A DNA stretch of 64,000 nucleotides from Novosphingobium sp. 18050 (GTDB lineage: Bacteria > Pseudomonadota > Alphaproteobacteria > Sphingomonadales > Sphingomonadaceae). The DNA is taken from NCBI RefSeq assembly GCF_902706195.1, contig NZ_CACSJO010000001.1, forward strand, positions 186,001-250,000, written 5' to 3'. Below the pieces are notes generated by a model. The model saw only the letters and a list, made by a program, of their open reading frames with translations, searched no databases and had not been told where the DNA came from. Shown piece by piece: positions 45,936 to 58,781 of this stretch (position 1 is the stretch's first letter; every line of letters begins with the position of its first letter). A program made the position numbers and the translations under genes.

Positions 45936-46586
45936 TCAGATCGACTGGCCGGTCTTGGCCCAGTCGGCCATGAAGCCTTCGATGCCCTTGTCGGTCAGGA
46001 TGTGCTTGAACAAACCCTTGATGACGGCCGGCGGCGCAGTCATCACGTCGGCACCGATCTTGGCGCACTGCAGGACGTGAACGCCGTGGCGGATCGAGGC
46101 GGCCAGGATCTGCGTCTCGTAGGCGTAGTTGTCGTAGATCAGGCGGATGTCGCTGATCAGATCGATGCCGTCGAAGCCGTTGTCGTCGTGGCGGCCGATA
46201 AAGGGCGAGATGAACGTCGCGCCGGCCTTGGCGGCGAGCAGCGCCTGGTTGGCCGAAAAGCACAGCGTCACGTTGACCATGGTGCCTTCGCCGGTGAGCG
46301 CCTTGCAGGTCTTGAGGCCGTCGATGGTGAGCGGCACCTTGATGCAGACGTTGTCGGCGATCTTGCGCAGCACTTCGGCCTCGCGCATCATACCGGCATG
46401 GTCGAGCGCGACGACTTCGGCGCTGACCGGGCCATCGACGATGCCGCAGATTTCGCGCGTCACTTCCATGAAGTCACGGCCCGACTTGGCGATGATCGAG
46501 GGGTTGGTGGTCACGCCGTCGAGCAGGCCGGTGTCGGCAAGCTCCTTAATGTCGGCGATATCGGCGGTGTCGACGAAGAACTTCAT
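45936..46586 (-). CDS. fsa: Fructose-6-phosphate aldolase / small transaldolase
   Basis: 216-residue TIM barrel of the short transaldolase subfamily. Schiff-base lysine Lys83 is in 'NVCIKVPLT', matching Lys85 of E. coli FsaA. '[13 protein letters not shown]' and '[10 protein letters not shown]' are typical. Whether it works as aldolase or as transaldolase cannot be settled from sequence. An 11-bp inverted repeat lies 11-45 bp upstream of its start. Confidence 0.9.
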   Translation of the reverse strand: MKFFVDTADIADIKELADTGLLDGVTTNPSIIAKSGRDFMEVTREICGIVDGPVSAEVVALDHAGMMREAEVLRKIADNVCIKVPLTIDGLKTCKALTGEGTMVNVTLCFSANQALLAAKAGATFISPFIGRHDDNGFDGIDLISDIRLIYDNYAYETQILAASIRHGVHVLQCAKIGADVMTAPPAVIKGLFKHILTDKGIEGFMADWAKTGQSI

Positions 46587-46596
46587 GGTGCGTTGT

Positions 46597-46631
46597 CCTA
46601 TAGGGGCAGCGATTCTGGCCGCCCCTATAGG
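46597..46631. promoter_or_regulatory. Perfect 11-bp inverted repeat in front of fsa
   Basis: CCTATAGGGGC (46597-46607) and GCCCCTATAGG (46621-46631), 13-nt centre, ending 10 bp before the fsa ATG. Could be an operator or a hairpin over the ribosome site; CTATAG also resembles a -10 element on minus. Confidence 0.5.
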
Positions 46632-46672
46632 GAAAGGCTGGCGCCGGGGCCAGTGCCGTCGCGCCGGGGCGC

Positions 46673-47422
46673 CTACAGCAGCCTTAGCGCCGCGATCAGC
46701 ACCGGATCGTTGGTTGCAGCCGGGTTGGCGCGGATTTCACCTTCCTGCGCGCCGATCTCGTACCAGATGGCATTGTCCGCCCCGAGCGCGAGAGCATGGG
46801 CGGCGTCCGTGATGTTCACCCCGGTGAGCGCCGTAAGTGCCTGAGAAAGAATCGGATCGTCCGCCACGCTCATCACCCGGCCCAGCTCGGGGATCATCGC
46901 ATTGACCAGCGAAGGGCCCATGGACTGGCGCAGATAAGTGGTCGCCGCGGTACTGCCGCCGCGCAGCAGCGCCAGCGCATCGCTGACGGTCAGCCTGCGC
47001 ACCGCATCGTTGACCAGCGGCGCGGCGATGCGGGCGCCGTCCTCGGCGATGTTGTTCAGTTCATGCTGCAACTTCTCACGGAACAGCGGCGATTTCAGAA
47101 TTTTCGCGGCCACCGAACCTGAGCGTCCGAACAGCACCGGCATGTCGATTCGGGCCACGGCGCTGTCCCAGAAACCGTCGGGCTGGGTCAGCCGCGCAAA
47201 GGCGCGCTGGCTGGAAAGCGTGAGCAAACGCTGGATAACGTCCGTGGTGCTGGGCCTGCCCATCGTTGCGCAGCCCGGCAGCGCCAGCAGCGCACCCGTT
47301 GCCAGAATACCCGCAACCACGGACCGGCGGCTTACGCCCTGCGCCATGCCGGCGGGGGTCATCAGAATCTCGATAAAATCGTCTTCCGGCATTCCATCCA
47401 CGCCCGATCCCCAATTGCGCAT
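46673..47422 (-). CDS. DUF4197 family lipoprotein
   Basis: 249 residues. After a short polar start, '[25 protein letters not shown]' is a lipoprotein signal with twin arginines and a lipobox (LPGC). The remainder matches DUF4197: '[33 protein letters not shown]', 'AALRLL' end. Family function is unknown. I chose ATG 47422 because AAGGAG lies 7 bp upstream; internal ATGs nearer the signal (47347) lack a ribosome site. It is divergent from priA, 48 bp apart. Confidence 0.78.
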   Translation of the reverse strand: MRNWGSGVDGMPEDDFIEILMTPAGMAQGVSRRSVVAGILATGALLALPGCATMGRPSTTDVIQRLLTLSSQRAFARLTQPDGFWDSAVARIDMPVLFGRSGSVAAKILKSPLFREKLQHELNNIAEDGARIAAPLVNDAVRRLTVSDALALLRGGSTAATTYLRQSMGPSLVNAMIPELGRVMSVADDPILSQALTALTGVNITDAAHALALGADNAIWYEIGAQEGEIRANPAATNDPVLIAALRLL

Positions 47423-47470
47423 CTTCCACTCCTTCACGAGCCAATCCGCCAGTGCCTATATGAGCACCAG

Positions 47471-49636
47471 ATGAAACGTGTCCGACTCCTTGTCTTCAAC
47501 GCCGCTCTCGGTGTCCTCGACTATCGCGTACCGGAAGGGATGACGATAGAATTCGGATCGATCGTCGTCGCGCCGCTCGGACCGCGGCAGGTGCTGGGCA
47601 TCGTCTGGGAGCCTGAACGCCTCAGCGGCAAGGAAGTGCCTGAATCGAAACTGCGACCTTTGCTGGAGGTCATGCCCGCCCCGCCCATCCCCGACCGGCT
47701 GCGGCGGTTGATTGAGTGGACGGCGGACTATTACTGCGCACCGCTGTCCTCGGTCGCCCGCATGGCGCTCGGCAGCATGGCGGCGCTGCGCGGCGGCGGA
47801 ACCACGACCGAATACCGGCTGACGGGCACCGAACCGGCACGCCTCACGCCCCAGCGGGCCGCCGCGCTCGACGCCCTGCAGCATGAGCAGGCCTCGATCC
47901 GCGAACTGGCGGAACTGGCCAGCGTGTCCGAAGGCGTGCTGCGCGGGATGGTCGGCGCGGGGCTGCTGGAGCCGGTGGTGGTGGACCTCGACCGGCCTTA
48001 CCCCGCTGCCCGCCCGGAATTCGCGGTGCCCCAGCTCAACGATGAACAGCGCGCGGCCGCCGACATTTTCGTCAGCGCCGTCACGGCGCGTAAATTCGCC
48101 CCCTTCCTGCTCGACGGAGTCACCGGATCGGGCAAGACCGAATGCTATTTCGAAGGTGTGGCCGAGGCGATCCGCGAAGGCCGCCAAGTGCTGGTGCTGC
48201 TGCCCGAGATCGCGCTGACCGAAAATTTCCTGCGCCGGTTCGAACACCGATTCGGCGTGCAGCCGGTGCTCTGGCACTCCTCGCTCAAGTCCAGCGAACG
48301 GCGACGCGCGTGGCGCGCGGTCGTCCAGGGTAGCGCTCAGGTCGTTGTAGGTGCGCGCTCGGCGCTGTTCCTGCCTTATGCGAACCTGGGCCTGATCGTG
48401 GTCGACGAGGCCCACGAAATCTCGTTCAAGCAGGACGACGGGGTGCGCTACAACGCCCGCGATGTAGCGGTGATGCGCGCAAAGTTCGAGAAGATTCCGG
48501 TCGTCCTCGCCAGCGCCACCCCCGCGCTCGAATCGATGCAGCTGGCCGAGGCGGGGGTGTACCGCAAGATCGACCTTGCCGGGCGCTACGGCGGCGCGCA
48601 GCTGCCGGACATCCAGATTCTCGACCTGCGCGCCGAAGTGCCCGAACGCGGCCGCTGGCTCGCGCCCCGGCTGGTCGAGGCGATGAAGGACCGGCTGGCC
48701 AAGGGCGAACAGTCGCTGCTGTTCCTCAACCGGCGCGGCTATGCTCCGCTGACGCTGTGCCGCCACTGCGGCTTCCGCTTCCAGTGCCCCAACTGCACGG
48801 CCTGGCTGGTGGAGCATCGCTTTTCCAAGCGGCTGGCCTGCCACCACTGCGGCCATGAAGTGCCCGTGCCTGAGGCCTGCCCCGAATGCAGCACCGGTGA
48901 CTGCCTCGTCGCCTGTGGTCCCGGCGTGGAGCGCATCGCCGACGAAGTGGCGGAAATCCTGCCCGAGGCGCGCACCGCGCTGGTGACCTCGGACACGATG
49001 AACACGCCCGAGGCGATCGGCGATTTCGTTGCCATGGCGGAAGGGCGCGCGATCGACATCATCATCGGCACCCAGCTCGTCACCAAGGGCTACCACTTTC
49101 CCGAACTGACGCTGGTGGGCGTGGTCGACGCCGATCTCGGCCTCGAAGGCGGGGATTTGCGGGCGGCGGAGCGCACCTATCAGCAGGTCGCGCAGGTTGC
49201 CGGGCGTGCCGGGCGCGGGGCGAAACCGGGCGAAGTGCTGATCCAGACCCGCCACCCCGAAGCCTCGGTGATACAAGCCCTCGCCAATGGCGACCGCGAT
49301 GCCTTCTACGCCGCCGAGACCGAGGCCCGCCGCGATGCAGGCGCGCCGCCGTTCGGGCGCTGGGCGGCGATCATCGTCAGCAGTGAGGATCAGTCCGAAG
49401 CGCTCTCCGCAGCCCGAGCCATCGGAGGCACTGCGCCCAACCTGCCGGACATGCTGGTGCTGGGCCCGGCGCCCGCCCCCCTGTCGCTGCTGCGCGGACG
49501 CCACCGCTTCCGCCTGCTCATCAACGCGCGGCGCTCGGCAGAATTGCAGAAGACATTGCGCGAATGGCTCGAGCCGCTCGAATTCCCGCGCGGGGTGCGG
49601 GTGAATATCGACATCGACCCTTATTCGTTCGTCTAG
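47471..49636 (+). CDS. priA: Primosomal protein N' (PriA helicase)
   Basis: Replication-restart helicase, 721 residues. Walker A 'GVTGSGKTECYFEG', DEAH box 'IVVDEAHE', and the zinc region with eight cysteines ('CRHCGFRFQCPNC', 'CHHCGH', 'CPECSTGDC'). C-terminal 'VDADLGLEGGDLRAAERTYQQVAQVAGRAGRG' is standard. Its TAG stop shares bases with the stop of the convergent CPBP gene (CTAG, 49633-49636). Confidence 0.95.
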   Translation: MKRVRLLVFNAALGVLDYRVPEGMTIEFGSIVVAPLGPRQVLGIVWEPERLSGKEVPESKLRPLLEVMPAPPIPDRLRRLIEWTADYYCAPLSSVARMALGSMAALRGGGTTTEYRLTGTEPARLTPQRAAALDALQHEQASIRELAELASVSEGVLRGMVGAGLLEPVVVDLDRPYPAARPEFAVPQLNDEQRAAADIFVSAVTARKFAPFLLDGVTGSGKTECYFEGVAEAIREGRQVLVLLPEIALTENFLRRFEHRFGVQPVLWHSSLKSSERRRAWRAVVQGSAQVVVGARSALFLPYANLGLIVVDEAHEISFKQDDGVRYNARDVAVMRAKFEKIPVVLASATPALESMQLAEAGVYRKIDLAGRYGGAQLPDIQILDLRAEVPERGRWLAPRLVEAMKDRLAKGEQSLLFLNRRGYAPLTLCRHCGFRFQCPNCTAWLVEHRFSKRLACHHCGHEVPVPEACPECSTGDCLVACGPGVERIADEVAEILPEARTALVTSDTMNTPEAIGDFVAMAEGRAIDIIIGTQLVTKGYHFPELTLVGVVDADLGLEGGDLRAAERTYQQVAQVAGRAGRGAKPGEVLIQTRHPEASVIQALANGDRDAFYAAETEARRDAGAPPFGRWAAIIVSSEDQSEALSAARAIGGTAPNLPDMLVLGPAPAPLSLLRGRHRFRLLINARRSAELQKTLREWLEPLEFPRGVRVNIDIDPYSFV

Positions 49637-50535
49637 GCCGGGGTTCTCTTCCAGCGCGACGGCAGAAACCGGCCCTGGCGATAGGCGTGGATCAACAGAA
49701 CGACGCCCGCGCTGCTCGCCACGACCAGCGCCACGGCCGAAGCCTCCAGCCCGAAGGCGCCGCCGGTGAGCCATTCCGGCCCGGTAAGCCGAGTTTCCAG
49801 CAGGCCGACGGGAGGCTTTCCGCCAGATACGGGGATCGAAAAAACCCATCCCTGGGTGAAATTCCAGGCCATATGGAGGCCGATCGGCGCCCATAACCTG
49901 CGCGTCACCAGATAGGCTGAGCCCAGCAGGATGCCCGCCTCGCAGGCGATGGCGAACGCGGCGAACAGGCTCGCGCCCGGATTCGTCAGATGCGCCAGAC
50001 CGAAGAACGCCGAAGTCGCCGCAAGGGCCGCCCATGTCCCGAACATCGCTTCGATCTGGCGCTGAATGACACCGCGAAACAACGCTTCCTCGACCATCCC
50101 GCTAAAGAACGCGATCCCGAGCCAGGCCCACAGATCACCGATACCGCGCAGCCCCGTCACCGAAAACCCGCCGAGCAGGGCCACTATGCCGGTTATCAGG
50201 GCGAACAGGGCTGCCCCTCCCAAAGCTCCGACAGCCATTTCGCGCACCGCGCGCCCAGGCCGTGCAGGCTCGCGCGGCACCCGCTCCACCCAGCGGCGAA
50301 AAGCAAAGTAGGCGAGAAGGCTGCAAGCGCCGGTCACAAGGCCGCTCAGTGCCGCAAATATGGATGCACCGCCCGGCAAAAGAAGCTTGAGTACAATGGC
50401 AGGCAGAGTTGCCCCCACGGCCACGATGAAGACGCCAAGCGGCAACAGCGCCAAGGGATGCGCCATGAACCGGCGCAGGCGTCCCGGCGGCGCTTTATCC
50501 GCGGCGTCCAGTAGGCTGGCCTCGGTTGTCGTCAT
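49633..50535 (-). CDS. CPBP family intramembrane metalloprotease
   Basis: 300 residues with about eight membrane helices. Abi/CPBP motifs: EExxxR in 'GMVEEALFRGV', then 'FFGLAHL' and 'GLHMAWNF', which supply the metal-binding Glu and His. Relatives are Rce1-type CAAX proteases and bacteriocin-immunity proteins; substrate unknown. The ATG overlaps the ada stop (ATGA, 50532-50535), so it is coupled to ada. Confidence 0.88.
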   Translation of the reverse strand: MTTTEASLLDAADKAPPGRLRRFMAHPLALLPLGVFIVAVGATLPAIVLKLLLPGGASIFAALSGLVTGACSLLAYFAFRRWVERVPREPARPGRAVREMAVGALGGAALFALITGIVALLGGFSVTGLRGIGDLWAWLGIAFFSGMVEEALFRGVIQRQIEAMFGTWAALAATSAFFGLAHLTNPGASLFAAFAIACEAGILLGSAYLVTRRLWAPIGLHMAWNFTQGWVFSIPVSGGKPPVGLLETRLTGPEWLTGGAFGLEASAVALVVASSAGVVLLIHAYRQGRFLPSRWKRTPA

Positions 50536-51587
50536 TCCCCTGCCTGTTCGCGCCGCAGCAATTCGCGTTTGATCGCCTCGCCGTATGCATAACCGCCGAC
50601 TGTGCCGTCGGAACGGACGACCCGGTGGCAGGGGATCAGCACCGCCACGTTGTTCGCCCCGTTGGCCGAACCTGCCGCGCGCACCGCGCCGGGCTTGCCG
50701 ATGGCGGCAGCGATCTGGGCGTAAGTGCGCGTTTCGCCCAGGGGGATGTGCTGCAATTCGCGCCACACCGCTTCCTGAAAAGCCGTGCCCTGCACATCGA
50801 GCGGGATGATCCGGGAATCGCCCGGCTTCTCCACCGCGCCGACAACATCCGCCAGCAGGGCCGCGAAACCATCGCCTCCCTCGATCAATTCTGCCTTGGG
50901 GAAGCGCGCGGCCAGATCCTCGCGCCCTTCCGCGAAGGACAGACGGCATACGCCTTTGTCGGTAGCAGCGACCAGCATTTCGCCAAGGCTTGTGGGCACC
51001 ACCGACCAGCGGATCACTGCACCGCTGCCGCCGTCACGCCATGCGGACGGCGTCATGCCCATCCTCACCCGGCTCGCCTCGTAGAAACGCGAAGGCGCGC
51101 CGTAGCCTGCTTCATAGATTGCCTCGGTAACGCTAATGCCTTCACTAAGCGCCTCCCCTGCCCGCTCGGCCCGGCGCGCGCGCAGGTATTCGGCCGGAGA
51201 AAGCCCAACGGCGCGTTTGAACACGCGCTGAAAATGGGTGGGACTATAGCCTACCTCGTCCGCCAACTGCGCCAGCGACGGCGCCTGTCCGACATCGGCC
51301 AGAGCGCCAAGCGCCCGCGCCACCGCTTCCTCGTCCCGCGCAAGATCGCCGGGCCGGCAGCGCAGACAGGCACGCAAACCTGCCCCTTCCGCCTGCTCCG
51401 GGTCATGAAAGAAGCGCACGTTCTCCCGCCGGGGATGCCGGGCCGAACAGGACGGGCGGCAATATATACCTGTCGACAGCACGCCGGTGACGAAGCGGCC
51501 GTCGAAAGCGCGGTCGCGGGCGAGCACGGCCTGCCACGCCCGCTCGTCGCTTACGCTTTCGCCAACCTCGATACGTTCGGGCTTCAC
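50532..51587 (-). CDS. ada: Bifunctional Ada: methylphosphotriester-activated regulator and O6-methylguanine-DNA methyltransferase
   Basis: 351 residues. N-terminal Ada zinc domain with four cysteines ('GIYCRPSCSARHP' ... 'RACLRCRP'), one of which accepts methyl groups. AraC HTH: 'SLAQLADEVGYSPTHFQRVFKRAVGLSPAEYLRARR'. C-terminal methyltransferase with active cysteine in 'IPCHRVV'. The GTG start at 51587 follows GGAGA by about 6 bp and overlaps the upstream stop as GTGA, so it is favoured over longer frames to 51860. Self-induced adaptive response to alkylation is expected. Confidence 0.92.
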   Translation of the reverse strand: MKPERIEVGESVSDERAWQAVLARDRAFDGRFVTGVLSTGIYCRPSCSARHPRRENVRFFHDPEQAEGAGLRACLRCRPGDLARDEEAVARALGALADVGQAPSLAQLADEVGYSPTHFQRVFKRAVGLSPAEYLRARRAERAGEALSEGISVTEAIYEAGYGAPSRFYEASRVRMGMTPSAWRDGGSGAVIRWSVVPTSLGEMLVAATDKGVCRLSFAEGREDLAARFPKAELIEGGDGFAALLADVVGAVEKPGDSRIIPLDVQGTAFQEAVWRELQHIPLGETRTYAQIAAAIGKPGAVRAAGSANGANNVAVLIPCHRVVRSDGTVGGYAYGEAIKRELLRREQAGE

Positions 51588-52063
51588 AGTCCGTCTCCAT
51601 GGCGCTCGATGCGCGCCGCGAAGCATCCATAGGCCGCATTGTGGGCATGGATGCAAGCGACCTCGGGTATCGCCAGCAAGGCACGGATGGCATCGTCCGC
51701 CTGCTCCGGTTCGGCAAGACTCGCCGCATGCAGCATGCCCTCCGCATCGAACCCGCGCAGCGACAATGGCCTTTCCGCGAAGACCGGCGGCAGGCAATCG
51801 ACGAAAGCCGGCGCCTGCTCCGCGTTCTCCCGGATATATATCGCATAGGCGCTGCGGCACGGATTGGTGACGTCGTGACTGATGAAGTTCAGCAGGATCA
51901 GGCCCTCCCCCTCCTTTGCATCGTCCAGACTGACGCGGCAGGGAAAGCCGCGATCCGCGTCGGCAAAAACCCGTTTCGCACCCATGCGCCCAAGTTCTTC
52001 TGCGGTCTTGCCGTAATACTGCGCGAAGGCGCCGCGCGGCAGGCCGGCGATTCGATAGGCCAT
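51584..52063 (-). CDS. DUF1203 family protein
   Basis: 159 residues covering the whole DUF1203 domain: 'GFPCRVSLDDAKEGEGLILLNF', 'YAIYIREN' and the C-terminal 'CIHAHNAAYGCFAARIER'. No signal or membrane segment; function unknown. First gene of a tight DUF1203-ada-CPBP operon (GTGA overlap into ada). AGAGGAG sits 9 bp before the ATG. Position suggests a link to alkylation response, only by association. Confidence 0.87.
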   Translation of the reverse strand: MAYRIAGLPRGAFAQYYGKTAEELGRMGAKRVFADADRGFPCRVSLDDAKEGEGLILLNFISHDVTNPCRSAYAIYIRENAEQAPAFVDCLPPVFAERPLSLRGFDAEGMLHAASLAEPEQADDAIRALLAIPEVACIHAHNAAYGCFAARIERHGDGL

Positions 52064-52181
52064 TGGAAAATCTCCTCTACGAATTCACGACGCTCATTGC
52101 ACCGCCCGGATTCCAGAGGCTTCCCGCCTGTTGCTTTTAAACCGGAGACCTGTCGTTTGTCCCCAGCGACCAAGGGGCACC

Positions 52182-52210
52182 TTGCATCATGACAGTATCG
52201 TCGCTATGCG
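52182..52210 (+). promoter_or_regulatory. Candidate promoter of the atpHAGDC operon
   Basis: -35 TTGCAT (52182-52187), 17-bp spacer, -10 TATGCG (52205-52210), about 84 bp before the atpH GTG. Consensus-based guess in the only intergenic space available. Confidence 0.35.
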
Positions 52211-52293
52211 CGCCCCGTCTGCGGGCTGGGGGAGCACGCTGTTGCTATGCGCCCCCAAGTGGCCCGCCCACTCGATGTAAGGATAGGACGCGC

Positions 52294-54391
<2,098 letters not shown>

Positions 54392-54404
54392 GTAAATAAC
54401 CATA

Positions 54405-54433
54405 CCCCGGCCTGTTCGACAGGACGGCCGGGG
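54405..54433 (+). repeat. GC-rich hairpin between atpA and atpG
   Basis: CCCCGGCC and GGCCGGGG (8 bp, perfect), with an inner TGT/ACA pairing in the centre. No T-tract follows, so it does not look like a full terminator; it may be an mRNA processing or stability element between atpA and atpG. Confidence 0.6.
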
Positions 54434-54453
54434 CGGTAATCGGGGAACAACGA

Positions 54454-55341
54454 GTGGCTTCGCTCAAGGAACTCAAGGGCCGCATCAACTCGGTCAAGTC
54501 GACCCAGAAGATCACCAAGGCCAAGCAGATGGTCGCCGCGGCCAAGCTGCGCAAGGCACAGGCTGCCGCCGAGGACGCGCGCCCTTATGCGACGCGTCTG
54601 GCGCAGGTGATGGCCTCGCTCGCCTCGAAGATCACGGTCTCCGAGAACAGCCCCAAGTTGCTCGCCGGAACCGGCAGCGACAAGGTGCACCTGCTCGTCG
54701 TCGCCAACTCCGACAAGGGCCTGTGCGGCGCGTTCAATGCCAACATCGTCAAGGCAGCCCGCGTCAAGGCGCAGGAACTGGAAGCACAGGGCAAGACCGT
54801 CCTGTTCTACCTCGTCGGCCGCAAGGGTCGCCCGGTGATCCGGCGCGAATACCCCGACCAGATCGCCCACATGTTCGACACCTCGGACGTGCGCTACCCC
54901 GGCTTCAACGAAGCCGAGCGCGTCGCCGACGAACTGGTCGCGATGTACGAAGCCGGCAAGTTCGACGTAGCGCACCTGTTCTACGCGAAGTTCCGCTCGG
55001 CCCTCGTGCAGGAACCCACGGATCAGCAGATCATCCCGGTGCCCGCTCCCAAGGCGTCAATGGACTCCGGCTCTCTGACGTCTGATGCCGTCACCGAATA
55101 CGAGCCCGACGAGGAGGAAATCCTCGCCGCGCTGCTGCCGCGCTACCTGAAGACCCAGCTCTTCGGCGCGCTGCTGGAGAACGCGGCATCCGAACAGGGT
55201 GCATCGATGACGGCCATGGACAACGCCACTCGCAACGCGGGTGACCTTATCAAGAAGCTGACCATCGTATACAACCGCACCCGCCAGGCTGCGATCACCA
55301 CAGAACTCGTCGAAATCATCGCGGGCGCGGAAGCGCTCTAA
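54454..55341 (+). CDS. atpG: F0F1 ATP synthase subunit gamma
   Basis: Central rotor shaft, 295 residues, starting at GTG 54454 ('[26 protein letters not shown]'), with GGGGAA upstream. C-terminal '[44 protein letters not shown]' is the conserved end. The 62-bp gap to atpA holds the hairpin at 54405. Confidence 0.96.
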   Translation: MASLKELKGRINSVKSTQKITKAKQMVAAAKLRKAQAAAEDARPYATRLAQVMASLASKITVSENSPKLLAGTGSDKVHLLVVANSDKGLCGAFNANIVKAARVKAQELEAQGKTVLFYLVGRKGRPVIRREYPDQIAHMFDTSDVRYPGFNEAERVADELVAMYEAGKFDVAHLFYAKFRSALVQEPTDQQIIPVPAPKASMDSGSLTSDAVTEYEPDEEEILAALLPRYLKTQLFGALLENAASEQGASMTAMDNATRNAGDLIKKLTIVYNRTRQAAITTELVEIIAGAEAL

Positions 55342-56823
<1,482 letters not shown>

Positions 56824-56827
56824 TCTG

Positions 56828-57085
56828 ATGCCCCTGCACTTCGAACTCGTCACGCCTGCGAAGCTGGTTCGTTCCGAGGAGGTCCACATGGTGGTCGTCC
56901 CCGGTACGGAAGGCGAGTTCGGCGTGCTCGCGGGCCATGCGCCCTTCATGTCGACGATCAAGGACGGCGCTCTCAAGATCTACAAGACCGAGAACGGCGC
57001 GCCTGAAGAGATCCGCATCACCGGCGGTTTCGCCGAAGTGGGCGATGCAGGCCTGACCGTGCTTGCAGAGCACGTCGACGGTTAA
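56828..57085 (+). CDS. atpC: F0F1 ATP synthase subunit epsilon (short form)
   Basis: 85 residues, containing only the N-terminal beta-sandwich: '[37 protein letters not shown]' and '[20 protein letters not shown]'. The C-terminal helical hairpin that inhibits ATP hydrolysis in many bacteria (usual length 130-140) is absent. The stop is clean and followed by a strong terminator, so this is not a frameshift. It starts 4 bp after the atpD stop. Confidence 0.93.
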   Translation: MPLHFELVTPAKLVRSEEVHMVVVPGTEGEFGVLAGHAPFMSTIKDGALKIYKTENGAPEEIRITGGFAEVGDAGLTVLAEHVDG

Positions 57086-57103
57086 ATCGACCTCTCGATA
57101 TTA

Positions 57104-57141
57104 AAAAAGGGCGTCTCCGGAAAACCGGTGGCGCCCTTTTT
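57104..57141 (+). terminator. Terminator of the atp operon
   Basis: AAAAAGGGCG ... CGCCCTTTTT, with an inner CCGG/CCGG pairing around AAAA, ending in five Ts. It begins 18 bp after atpC. The matching A-tract makes it possibly bidirectional. Confidence 0.85.
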
Positions 57142-57201
57142 GCTTTCCGGTTTATTAACCGTACCTTGGCTAAGACCCGACGCGGAAACGCGAGGGCCAA
57201 G

Positions 57202-58725
57202 ATGACGACAGCGACGATGACGCGGGAAACCGGTCCGGCATTCTGGCCGAATGCCTGGGCCCGATTCTTGCGTAAGCTCGATGCCAGCCGTCTCGTGCAG
57301 TTCGCCTGCCTGCTCACCTTCGCCGTCCTGATCCGCTGCCCGGCTTACGGCGAGTGGAATTTCGGCGTGGACGATCAGTTCTACGCGCTCGTCGGCGAGC
57401 GGATGCTTCACGGCGACCTGCTTTACGTTGATATCTGGGACCGCAAGGGGCCGCTGCTCTACCTGATCTTTACGGTGATCGCCTTGGTCTCACCGACCAT
57501 GCTCGCCTATCAACTGGTGGCCACGCTGTCTGCCGCGCTGGGGGCTTACGGCGTCAACCGCCTCGCTCACCTGATCGCGCCGCCGGGCAGCGCCATGCTT
57601 TCGGGCATCGCCTACCTCGCGCTGCTCAGCCGTTTCGAGGGCGACAATCTGGAAGCAGGCGTCTTTTTCAACAGCCTCCTCATTGCTGCTGTGTGGCTGC
57701 TGGTTTCGCGATTTGCCCTTCTGGCGCGCGGCAGGATCGATGCCGGGCTGGTCCTGGGCTTCTTCTGCGCGGGGCTCGCCATCGCCATCAAGCAGGCGGT
57801 GGTCTTCGAGGGCACGCTGTTCGGCCTGACTGTGATCGTGCTGCTCGCCCGCGCCGGATGCACGCCGCTATCCATCGCATGGAAGGCGGGCATTCTGGCA
57901 CTGGCCGGCGCCTTGCCGATGCTGGCTACCGGCCTGTTCTACTGGGCCAACGGCCACTTCCCCGATCTGTGGAACGCGATGGTCACATCCAATTTCCAGC
58001 GCGGTTATGCCGACCAGATAATCCGCGTGAAGTCGATGTTCGTCATGGCCGGGATGCTCGGCATTCCGCTCTTCTTCGCCGGTATAGGCATGCACGCCCT
58101 GCGCGGCGCGGCGCCGGAACGACGGGCGATCGTGCGCCTGATCGCGCTCTGGGGACTAGTGGCGCTGGCGCTGATCTTCACGTTCCCAAACCTCTACGTT
58201 CATTATGCACAGTCCGCGCTGGCGCCGCTGGCGATCCTTTGCGCGGGCTATTTCGCGCATCGCAGACCCGTCTGGCCGGGGCTGATGGCCATCGTCGGGT
58301 TGAGCCTGGTGCTGGCCGGCACGTTCCGCATCGAGGACCGCTGGCACGCCCGCCCCGCCGCAAATGCGCTGGTCGACTACCTGAGCGCAGTCACGCCCCA
58401 CAAGCGCCTTCTGGTATGGGGGGGATCGAACTATCTCTACTCCAAGATCGGCGCCGATCCGCTCAGCCCGCTCGCCTTTTCGCCGCACCTATTCGAAGGC
58501 CGCGAATGGACCGGGCTTGACGAGGGGAAGCAGATGCACCGCATTCTCGCCGCGCGGCCGGAGACGGTGGTGGCGCAGATCCCGCTCGTTTCGCGGCCCC
58601 TGAACGAGGCCAACGTCGCCATGGTCGAAGAGTACCTGAAGCATTGCCGCCAATCCTGGCGCTTTCCCCTCTACGATCACAACGGCAGGCAGATGCACAC
58701 GGTATTCAGCGGCTGCGGGCAATAG
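57202..58725 (+). CDS. Membrane glycosyltransferase-like protein (PMT/ArnT, GT-C fold)
   Basis: 507 residues with about ten to eleven membrane helices. Immediately after the first helix comes 'EWNFGVDDQFYALVGERMLHGDLLYVDIWDRKGPLLYLIF'. It carries a DD pair and the 'RKGP' block typical of GT39/GT83-type enzymes that use polyprenyl-phosphate sugars. A C-terminal soluble domain follows ('KRLLVWGGSNYLYSKIG'). The start is ATG 57202 (GAGGG upstream); a TTG at 57166 is possible. Sugar and acceptor unknown. Confidence 0.78.
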   Translation: MTTATMTRETGPAFWPNAWARFLRKLDASRLVQFACLLTFAVLIRCPAYGEWNFGVDDQFYALVGERMLHGDLLYVDIWDRKGPLLYLIFTVIALVSPTMLAYQLVATLSAALGAYGVNRLAHLIAPPGSAMLSGIAYLALLSRFEGDNLEAGVFFNSLLIAAVWLLVSRFALLARGRIDAGLVLGFFCAGLAIAIKQAVVFEGTLFGLTVIVLLARAGCTPLSIAWKAGILALAGALPMLATGLFYWANGHFPDLWNAMVTSNFQRGYADQIIRVKSMFVMAGMLGIPLFFAGIGMHALRGAAPERRAIVRLIALWGLVALALIFTFPNLYVHYAQSALAPLAILCAGYFAHRRPVWPGLMAIVGLSLVLAGTFRIEDRWHARPAANALVDYLSAVTPHKRLLVWGGSNYLYSKIGADPLSPLAFSPHLFEGREWTGLDEGKQMHRILAARPETVVAQIPLVSRPLNEANVAMVEEYLKHCRQSWRFPLYDHNGRQMHTVFSGCGQ

Positions 58726-58781
58726 CGCGCCCAGCCTGGGTTCAGCTTCCCTAGGCTAAGTGCAGCAGCTAGGAGAGTGCC

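Noticed and set aside
47456-50035. 859-residue open frame on minus opposite priA
   Set aside because: Antisense shadow of priA in GC-rich DNA; Arg/Gly/Ala-rich, no family motif, while priA has all its helicase and zinc motifs.
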